Assembly (NCBI GenBank): GCA_035499575.1
Contig: DATJYN010000018.1
Coordinates: forward strand, 23,966-87,965
DNA length: 64,000 nt
Direction: 5' to 3'
DNA from: RBG-16-66-20 sp035499575
GTDB lineage: Bacteria > Pseudomonadota > Gammaproteobacteria > Burkholderiales > SG8-39
Shown piece after piece: positions 58,131 to 64,000 of the stretch; the stretch's first letter is position 1, and the number at the start of each line of letters is the position of its first letter. The notes beneath the pieces are model-generated. The model did not search any database. It was not told where the DNA came from and saw only the letters and a list, made by a program, of their open reading frames with translations. Both the position numbers and the translations under genes were made by a program.

Positions 58131-59024
58131 CTACTTCTTCCGCGCGCGCGGGTGGGCCGCGTCGTAGATCTTGGCGAGCGCCTGGAAATCGAGGTGCGTG
58201 TAGACCTGCGTGGTCGAAATGCTGGCGTGTCCCAGCATCTCCTGCACCGCGCGCAGGTCCTGCGAGGACTGCAGCACGTGGCTGGCGAAGGAGTGGCGCA
58301 GCATGTGCGGGTGCACCGCGGCGCCGAGGCCCCGGCGTTTCGCCCAGGCGCGCAGGCGCGCCTGCACCGTCCCCGGCGCGATGCGCTTGCCGCGCGCGCC
58401 GACGAACAGCGCGCGCTCCGCGGGCGCCGCCAGCTGCGCGCGCGCCTTGAGCCAGGCGCGCAGCGCGTCGCGCGCGCGGCTGCCGACCGGCACGCTGCGG
58501 GTCTTGGAGCCCTTGCCGGTCACCGTGACTTCACCCTGCCTGAGGTCCAGCCTGCCGTCTTCGGCATCCAGCGCCACGATCTCGCCGAGCCGCAGGCCCG
58601 AGGAGTAGAGCAGCTCGAACATCGCGCGGTCACGCAGGGCTTCGGGCGCATCGACGGCAGGCGCTTCCAGCAACTGCTGCACCTGCTCTACCGACAACGC
58701 CTTCGGCAGCAGGCGCGGCGACTTGGGCGCGCGCACGCCCTGCGCCGGGTTCGCCGCGAAGCCGCGATGGCGCGCGAGCCAGCCGAACAGCCCGCGCCAG
58801 GCCGAGAGCGTCAGCGCGAGCGTGCGGCCCGACAGGCCGCCGGCGTGCAGCCGCGCGACGAAACGCCGCACCTGCTGCGATTCGAGATCGCGCAACGCCG
58901 TGTTTTCCTTCAGGCGGAACAGCAGGCCGATCGCGTGCGAGTAGTTCGCCAGCGTATGGCGGGACAGCCTCCTCTGGTGCTCGAGGGACTCGAGCCAGGC
59001 TTTGCCCAGCTCCTCATCTTTCAC
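58131..59024 (-). CDS. xerC: Tyrosine recombinase XerC
   Basis: Resolves chromosome dimers at dif with XerD. The 297 residues include the N-terminal SAM-like domain (LGKAWLESLEHQRRLSRHTLANYSHAI) and the catalytic residues Arg in YSSGLRLGEIVAL, Lys in GKGSKTRSVPV, HMLRHSFASH and Tyr in STTQVYTHLD. The start is GTG at 59024, overlapping the DUF484 stop as GTGA; the frame further upstream only shadows DUF484. DUF484-xerC pairing is conserved. Confidence 0.95.
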   Translation of the reverse strand: MKDEELGKAWLESLEHQRRLSRHTLANYSHAIGLLFRLKENTALRDLESQQVRRFVARLHAGGLSGRTLALTLSAWRGLFGWLARHRGFAANPAQGVRAPKSPRLLPKALSVEQVQQLLEAPAVDAPEALRDRAMFELLYSSGLRLGEIVALDAEDGRLDLRQGEVTVTGKGSKTRSVPVGSRARDALRAWLKARAQLAAPAERALFVGARGKRIAPGTVQARLRAWAKRRGLGAAVHPHMLRHSFASHVLQSSQDLRAVQEMLGHASISTTQVYTHLDFQALAKIYDAAHPRARKK

Positions 59025-59638
59025 GGTTTCGCAGCGACCGCGCCCGCGGCGAGCTCGCCGATGCGGCGCAGGTAGAGCGTGCCCATCTCGGCGAAGAAGC
59101 GCTGCGGGTCCTCGCTGCCGAGCGCGAGCAGGCCGACGGTGCGCGTCTGCCCGAGCGGGACCAGCGCGATCGAGCGCAGGTGGTCCGCGGCCTCGCCGAA
59201 CCAGCCGAGGAACGGGCTGTCCGCCGCCGCGCCGCATTGCGGAGCGCCCATGGTCTCGACCTTGTCGCGGAGCTCCGCCGGGACTTCATCGCCGGCCCAG
59301 AGCTTGAGCGCCACGTGGGGCACCGCGAAATCCTCGCGCAAATGGAACTGCAGCGCCTGCGCCACCGCCGCGGCGTCCTTCGCGCCGACCAGCGCGAGCG
59401 CGAGCCGGTGCACCTTCTCGCCGATGGCGTCGTTGTCCTCGCCGAAGCGCAGGAATTCGGCGAGTTTCGCCTCCAGCAGCCGCACCTTCTCGCGCAGGGA
59501 CAGGATCTGGCGCTCGGTGAGCGGGATCGCGCGGCCGCCGTGCGGATGCGGCACGTAGATGGTCTCCAGCAGCTGCGGGTTCTGGTCGAAGAACTGCGGG
59601 TTGGCCTTGAGGAACTTCGCGACGTCGTTTGCGTCCAT
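59021..59638 (-). CDS. DUF484 (GAF-like) family protein
   Basis: A 205-residue cytoplasmic protein. The N-terminal part has VAKFLKANPQFFDQNPQLLETIYVPHPHGGRAIPLTERQI and a coiled coil; the rest is a GAF-like domain (SIALVPLGQTRTVGLLALGSEDPQRF). It always lies between dapF and xerC in this group. Its function is unknown. Confidence 0.9.
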   Translation of the reverse strand: MDANDVAKFLKANPQFFDQNPQLLETIYVPHPHGGRAIPLTERQILSLREKVRLLEAKLAEFLRFGEDNDAIGEKVHRLALALVGAKDAAAVAQALQFHLREDFAVPHVALKLWAGDEVPAELRDKVETMGAPQCGAAADSPFLGWFGEAADHLRSIALVPLGQTRTVGLLALGSEDPQRFFAEMGTLYLRRIGELAAGAVAAKP

Positions 59639-59648
59639 GGGAGCCTTT

Positions 59649-60443
59649 TTAGAGTTCGATCTCGCCTTCGAACACGTTCCTGGCGGGGCCCTTCATCCAG
59701 ACGGCATTGTCGCCGCCCGCCCAAGACACGGTCAACGTGCCGCCGCGCGCCTCGACCGCGACCGGCGAGTCGAGCAGGCCGCGCAGGATGCCTGCGACCG
59801 CGGCCGCGCAGGCGCCCGTGCCGCAGGCGAGCGTCTCGCCCGCGCCGCGCTCCCAGACGCGCAGCGCGACGCGGCGGCGGTCGAGCACCTGCAGGTAGCC
59901 CGCGTTGACGCGGTTCGGGAAGCGCGGGTGATGCTCCAGCTTCGGCCCTTGCGTCGTCACGGGCGCCTTTTCGACGTCCGGCACCACCTGGACCGCGTGG
60001 GGATTGCCCATCGAGAGTATCGAGAGCTCCACTTTTTCGTCCCCCAGGGAAAGACTCTGGAGCAAGGGCGATTCAAAAGCCGGCGGCCCCATGTCCACGC
60101 TCACCTCGCCGTCGTCCTCCAGGCGCGGGGCGATGACGCCGCCCAGCGTTTCCACCCGGATCTCGCGTTTCCGCGTCAGGCCGCGCGCGTGCACGAACTT
60201 CACGAAGCAGCGCGCGCCGTTGCCGCACTGCTCGACCTCGCCGCCGTCGGCGTTGAAGATGCGGTAGCGGAAGTCGGCGTCCGGCCGGCGCGGCTTTTCC
60301 ACGACCAGGATTTGATCGGCACCGACGCCGAAATGCCGATCCGCGATTTTCCTGATTTGTGAAGCATTCAAAGTGAAAGGCAAGACAGAACAATCGAAAA
60401 CAATGAAGTCGTTGCCCGCCCCTTCCATCTTCGTGAACTTCAT
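59649..60443 (-). CDS. dapF: Diaminopimelate epimerase
   Basis: Converts LL- to meso-diaminopimelate for lysine and peptidoglycan. The 264 residues include MKFTKMEGAGNDFIVFD, the first catalytic Cys in CGNGARCF and the second in ERGAGETLACGTGA. The ATG at 60443 has GGAG 5 bases upstream and lies 10 bases after the oxidoreductase stop. Confidence 0.97.
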   Translation of the reverse strand: MKFTKMEGAGNDFIVFDCSVLPFTLNASQIRKIADRHFGVGADQILVVEKPRRPDADFRYRIFNADGGEVEQCGNGARCFVKFVHARGLTRKREIRVETLGGVIAPRLEDDGEVSVDMGPPAFESPLLQSLSLGDEKVELSILSMGNPHAVQVVPDVEKAPVTTQGPKLEHHPRFPNRVNAGYLQVLDRRRVALRVWERGAGETLACGTGACAAAVAGILRGLLDSPVAVEARGGTLTVSWAGGDNAVWMKGPARNVFEGEIEL

Positions 60444-60453
60444 CGCAGCTCCC

Positions 60454-61410
60454 TCATCGGAGACCTGCATGGCGCGCGAGGCGCTCCTGGACGAGCCGGC
60501 TCACGTCCAGGGCGAGCGCCAGCACGCGCCGGCCCTGCTCGCCGCTCACCAGCGGCGCGGCGCGCTCGCGCACCGCGCGCAGGAAGTCCCCGGCCTGGGC
60601 GCGCAGCTCGTCCACGCGCTCGAAGCCGCGCTCGACCGCCTCGATGCCGGGACCGCCGGCCGCCGCGGCGCTTTTGCGCACATGGCGCAGCTTCTGGCCC
60701 TTCAAATCCGCCGACACGTAGCCGTCGTGCCGGAACACGCGCAGCTTGCGCACCGGCTCCTGGCTGACGCGGCTCGCGGACAGGCTGGCGATGGCGCCGT
60801 CGGCGAACTCGATGCGCACGTTGGCGATGTCGACGGCGTCGGTGAGCACGCGAAAGCCGCTCGCGCTCAGCTGCTCGACCGGCGCGCGCGCGAGCGCGAG
60901 CGCGAGGTCGAGGTCGTGGATCATGAGGTCGAGGACCACGTCCACCTCGGTGCCGCGCGGCGTGAAGGGCGCGAGGCGCTCGATGTCGATGAACAGCGGC
61001 CGCGCCGCGTCGGCGGCGAGCGCCTGGAACGCGGGATTGAAGCGCTGCAGGTGGCCGACCTGCAGCACCAGGCCCTTCTGCTTCGCCAGCGCGAGCAGCG
61101 CGTCGGCTTCCGCGAGCGTGGGCGCGAGCGGCTTCTCCACGAGCACGTGCACGCCCGCCTCCAGGCAGGCGCGCGCGACCTCGAAATGCCGGTCGGTCGG
61201 CACGGCGACGCAGGCCGCGTCGATCCGTGGCAGCAGCTCGCGGTAGTCGGCGACATGCGCGCAGCCGAGCGCCTCGCCGACCTCGGCCCCCCGCGCGGCG
61301 CTCGCGTCGGCGACCGCCACCAGCTCGGCCTGCTCCAGGGCGGCGAACTTCTCGGCATGGAACTTCCCCATGTAGCCGACGCCGAGGACCGCGACGCGCG
61401 TTTTCCGCAT
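60454..61410 (-). CDS. Gfo/Idh/MocA family NAD(P)-dependent oxidoreductase
   Basis: A 318-residue dehydrogenase with Rossmann motif VAVLGVGYMGKFHAEKF, the catalytic EKPLAPT lysine and VGHLQRFNPAFQAL, and a C-terminal substrate domain (DLMIHDLDLALAL with the conserved His). Sugar or amino-sugar substrates are usual for the family. The ATG overlaps the acyltransferase stop (TGATG), so it is coupled to the lipid A-type genes. Substrate unknown. Confidence 0.83.
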   Translation of the reverse strand: MRKTRVAVLGVGYMGKFHAEKFAALEQAELVAVADASAARGAEVGEALGCAHVADYRELLPRIDAACVAVPTDRHFEVARACLEAGVHVLVEKPLAPTLAEADALLALAKQKGLVLQVGHLQRFNPAFQALAADAARPLFIDIERLAPFTPRGTEVDVVLDLMIHDLDLALALARAPVEQLSASGFRVLTDAVDIANVRIEFADGAIASLSASRVSQEPVRKLRVFRHDGYVSADLKGQKLRHVRKSAAAAGGPGIEAVERGFERVDELRAQAGDFLRAVRERAAPLVSGEQGRRVLALALDVSRLVQERLARHAGLR

Positions 61411-62276
61411 CAGTAGAAGCGCGCCTCGCCGGGCGGGCGCGTCTTGAAGCGCTTGTGCATCCAGAGGTACTGCTCGGGCATCTCCAGCACGCGGCGCTCG
61501 ATGTATTCGTTCATGCGGCGGGTGTCGGCGCGCAGGTCATCGGTCGGAAAATTCTCCCACGGCGGCTCGAGGGCCAGCACGTAGCCCTCGCCCGCGCCGA
61601 GCATGCGGGTCACGCAGGGCAGCACCCGGGCGCCCGCGAGCCGCGCGATGCGCGACAGCCCCGGCATGGTGGCCGCCGGCACGCCGAAGAACGGCACGAA
61701 CAGCGCGCCGCGCGGGCCGTAGTCCTGGTCGGGCAGGTAGTAGAACGGCCAGCCCTTGCGGATCCACGGCAGGCCGGCGCGCACGCCTTCCTGGCGCGAG
61801 ATCTGCTGCAGGTTGCCGAAGCGGCCGCGGCCGCGGCGCAGCCAGTCGCCGAGCACCGGGTCCTTGGGATTGGCGTAGATGCCGGCGATCCGCGTCTCGC
61901 AGACCAGGCGCATCAGGCCCGCGTCCAGCCCGGCGAAGTGCGGCACCAGCAGCAGCACGGGCTTTCCCTCCAGCGCGCGCAGGTGCTCCAGGCCCTCGAT
62001 GCGCACGAGGCGCTCGACGCGCTCGCGCGAGCCGTGCCACAGCACGGCGCGGTCGACGAAGCTGCGGCAGAAGGCGCGGAAATGCGCGCGCGCGAGCGCC
62101 TCGCGCCGGTCCGGCGCCATCTCCGGAAAGCACTTCGCGAGATTGATGCGCGTCACCTCGCGCCGCTCGCGGATCAGCCAGAACGCGGCGATGCCCATGG
62201 CGTCGCCGATCAGCGCCAGCACGCGCAGCGGCAGGAAATGCGCGAGCCAGAACAACGCGATGAGGACGCGGCTCAC
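61410..62276 (-). CDS. Lipid A biosynthesis acyltransferase (LpxL/HtrB family)
   Basis: Inner-membrane late acyltransferase of 288 residues. It has an N-terminal membrane anchor (VLIALFWLAHFLPLRVLALIG), the catalytic H-x4-D in VPHFAGLD, and RKGWPFYYLPDQDYGPRGALFVPFFGVPAATM and LWMHKRFKTRPPGE. It adds a secondary acyl chain to lipid A. The start is GTG at 62276, overlapping the upstream stop (GTGA). Confidence 0.93.
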   Translation of the reverse strand: MSRVLIALFWLAHFLPLRVLALIGDAMGIAAFWLIRERREVTRINLAKCFPEMAPDRREALARAHFRAFCRSFVDRAVLWHGSRERVERLVRIEGLEHLRALEGKPVLLLVPHFAGLDAGLMRLVCETRIAGIYANPKDPVLGDWLRRGRGRFGNLQQISRQEGVRAGLPWIRKGWPFYYLPDQDYGPRGALFVPFFGVPAATMPGLSRIARLAGARVLPCVTRMLGAGEGYVLALEPPWENFPTDDLRADTRRMNEYIERRVLEMPEQYLWMHKRFKTRPPGEARFY

Positions 62277-63112
62277 GGTGCGGGCGGCGCTCCCGCGGGC
62301 CTCTTGTAGCGGTTGTAGCCCCACAGGTACTGGCCGGGACACTCGCGCACCAGGGCCTCGATCGCCCGGTTCAGCCGGCGCGCGCCCGATTCGCCCGGCC
62401 GCGCCGCCGGCAGCGGCCGGATGTGCACCGCGTAGCCCGCGCCGCGCGGCAGGCGCTCGCCGAACGCGAGCAGGCAGGCGCAGCCCGGCCGCCCGATGAG
62501 CCGCCCGCCCAGCGTCATGGTGTAGGCGGGCCGGCCGAAGAATTCGGTCCACTCGCCCTCGCCGGTGCCCGGCACCTGGTCGGGCAGGATGCCGATCGCC
62601 TCGCGGCGCGCGAGCGCCGCCATCAGCGCGCGCACGCCGGCCAGGTCGGCGCCCGCGATGCGCACGTTGCCGCCCGCGCGGCCGCGCTCGACGAGGTCCC
62701 GCAGCCAGGCCATTTTCGGCGCGCGGTACAGCGCCGTGATCGGAAATTCCTCCGCGGCCGCGCGCGCCGCGATCTCGAAGCAGCCCAGGTGCGGCGTGAA
62801 GAACACGATGCCCTTGCCCGCCGCGCGCGCCGCGTCGACGTGCCCGCGGCCCTCGATGCGGCGCACCAGCGCGGCCACCTCGGCGCGCGGGCCGAGCCAG
62901 ACCTTGGGCAGCTCCGCGACCATGCGCCCGGCGCCGGCGATCGCCGCGCGGCGCGTGGCGCCGTCGTCGAGGCCCGCCGCGGCGAGGTTCTCGCGCAGGT
63001 GCCGGCGGTAGGTGGGAGACAGCCCGTAGATCGCCCACCCGAGCGCGCCGCCCGCCGCATGCAGGAACCAGAGGGGAAAACGCGCCGCGAGGCCCATCAG
63101 GAAGCGCGACAT
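62273..63112 (-). CDS. Second lipid A biosynthesis acyltransferase
   Basis: A paralogue of the previous gene with 279 residues. Features are an N-terminal hydrophobic region, catalytic H-x4-E in FTPHLGCFEIAARA, IGILPDQVPGTGEGEWTEFFGRPAYTM and YLWGYNRYKRP. The ATG at 63112 has AAGGA 6 bases upstream. The two together would complete secondary acylation of lipid A, which one acting first is not known. It is divergent from metK. Confidence 0.92.
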   Translation of the reverse strand: MSRFLMGLAARFPLWFLHAAGGALGWAIYGLSPTYRRHLRENLAAAGLDDGATRRAAIAGAGRMVAELPKVWLGPRAEVAALVRRIEGRGHVDAARAAGKGIVFFTPHLGCFEIAARAAAEEFPITALYRAPKMAWLRDLVERGRAGGNVRIAGADLAGVRALMAALARREAIGILPDQVPGTGEGEWTEFFGRPAYTMTLGGRLIGRPGCACLLAFGERLPRGAGYAVHIRPLPAARPGESGARRLNRAIEALVRECPGQYLWGYNRYKRPAGAPPAP

Positions 63113-63157
63113 CTGGTATCCTTGCAGCCCCTTTTTTTGCGGCGTCGAGCAGAGCAG

Positions 63158-64000
63158 ATGAGCGAATTCCTCTTCACTTCCGAGTCGGTTTCCGAGGGCC
63201 ATCCGGACAAGGTCGCCGACCAGATTTCCGACGCGGTGCTCGACGCGATTCTAAAGCAGGACAGGACCTCGCGCGTCGCCGCGGAGACGCTGGTCAAGGA
63301 CAATCTGGTCGTGCTCGCGGGCGAGATCACCACCGGCGCGCGCGTCAACTACGACCGGATCGCGCGCCAGACCATCAACCGCATCGGCTACAACGACCCG
63401 AAGATCGGCTTCGACACGCACACCTGCACGGTCATCGTCGCCTACGGCGAGCAGTCGCAGGACATCGCGCAGGGCGTCGACGAAGGCAAGGGCCTCGACC
63501 TCGACCAGGGCGCCGGCGACCAGGGCCTCATGTTCGGCTACGCCTGCGACGAGACGCCCGGCCTGATGCCGCTGCCCATCTACCTCTCGCACCGGCTGGT
63601 GGAGCGCCAGTCCGAAGTGCGCCGCGACGGCCGCCTGCCCTGGCTGCGGCCGGACGCGAAGTCGCAGGTCACCGTCAAGTACGCGAACGGCAAGCCCGAC
63701 GCGATCGACACCGTGGTGCTCTCCACGCAGCACGGCCCGGACCTGACGCACAAGCAGATCGAGGAAGCGGTGATCGAGCAGGTCATCAAGCCCGTGCTGC
63801 CGAAGAACCTGCTCAAGGGCAAGGTCAAGTACCTCGTCAACCCGACCGGCGCCTTCGAAATCGGCGGCCCGAAGGGCGATTGCGGGCTGACCGGCCGCAA
63901 GATCATCGTCGACACCTACGGCGGCTCGGCGCCGCACGGCGGCGGCGCGTTCTCCGGCAAGGACCCCTCGAAGGTGGACCGCTCGGCGGCCTACGCGGCG
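63158..64000 (+). CDS. metK: S-adenosylmethionine synthetase (3' end cut by window edge)
   Basis: Makes SAM from methionine and ATP. The visible 281 residues include FTSESVSEGHPDKVADQISDA, DQGLMFGYACDETP, and GGPKGDCGLTGRKIIVDTYGG with GGGAFSGKDPSKVDRSAAYAA. About 100 residues are missing at the right edge. Only 45 bases separate it from the acyltransferase start, and no SAM riboswitch is seen there. Confidence 0.97.
   Translation, partial: MSEFLFTSESVSEGHPDKVADQISDAVLDAILKQDRTSRVAAETLVKDNLVVLAGEITTGARVNYDRIARQTINRIGYNDPKIGFDTHTCTVIVAYGEQSQDIAQGVDEGKGLDLDQGAGDQGLMFGYACDETPGLMPLPIYLSHRLVERQSEVRRDGRLPWLRPDAKSQVTVKYANGKPDAIDTVVLSTQHGPDLTHKQIEEAVIEQVIKPVLPKNLLKGKVKYLVNPTGAFEIGGPKGDCGLTGRKIIVDTYGGSAPHGGGAFSGKDPSKVDRSAAYAA

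Noticed and set aside
63113..63157. SAM riboswitch before metK
   Set aside because: Only 45 bases are available, with no pairing pattern of a known SAM or SAH riboswitch; the T-run at 63131-63137 has no stem before it.

Overview
The window is a gene-dense, GC-rich chromosomal segment with typical betaproteobacterial gene order: pstSCAB-phoUBR, the coxBA-ctaG-coxC-surf1-ctaB-sco cluster, lolB-ispE-tRNA-Gln-prs-rplY-pth-ychF, ftsY-ftsEX-rpoH, rhodanese-grxC-secB-gpsA facing gpmA-envC-ctpA-moeB, and metK facing lipid A acyltransferases-dapF-DUF484-xerC. The protein families fit a free-living, aerobic Betaproteobacterium of the Burkholderiales/Nitrosomonadales type; I cannot name a genus. I see no phage, insertion sequence, CRISPR array or gene-free stretch over 300 bases. 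Two genes are cut by the window edges: phoR (left) and metK (right).

Layout. 1-6516 (minus): phosphate uptake and sensing, with a Pho box in front of pstS. 6664-9146 (plus): succinate-semialdehyde dehydrogenase and a fatty acid desaturase. 8965-12114 (minus): a MauG-like di-haem peroxidase, a YtkA-like protein and an ankyrin-repeat membrane protein preceded by a ten-codon reading frame. 12243-25118: core information, envelope and division genes, ending in rpoH with a CIRCE operator. 25145-28230 (minus): a MASE1 histidine kinase and NarL-type regulator followed by two reduced signalling proteins. 28413-35850 (minus): the aa3-type cytochrome oxidase operon, lacking ctaA. 35982-39356: bioC, amidase, comF, trmL. 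39369-49096: redox, export, cell-wall, division and arginine genes. 49123-50355: Hsp20 facing an ECF sigma factor and zinc-finger protein. 50378-55946 (minus): a TonB/ExbBD/receptor/COG0523 GTPase operon, probably for metal uptake. 55997-63112 (minus): thioredoxin-fold protein, rlmI, xerC, DUF484, dapF, an oxidoreductase and two acyltransferases. 63158 onward: metK.

How the genes connect. Heat-shock control appears twice: rpoH carries a near-perfect CIRCE (HrcA site), and hsp20 has a sigma-32-type promoter lying across the start codon of the neighbouring sigma-factor gene. Many genes overlap by GTGA/ATGA/TGATG, so translational coupling is probably common. Several first genes have a -10-like hexamer only 6-10 bases before the start codon and no Shine-Dalgarno sequence, which suggests leaderless mRNAs. 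Start codons are often GTG or TTG, and two genes seem to need CTG.

Most of the window is conserved housekeeping sequence and I found no clearly new system. The best leads are the reduced signalling cluster at 25145-28230, the receptor-GTPase operon, the leaderless promoter pattern, and the out-of-frame leader peptide at 12099-12131.
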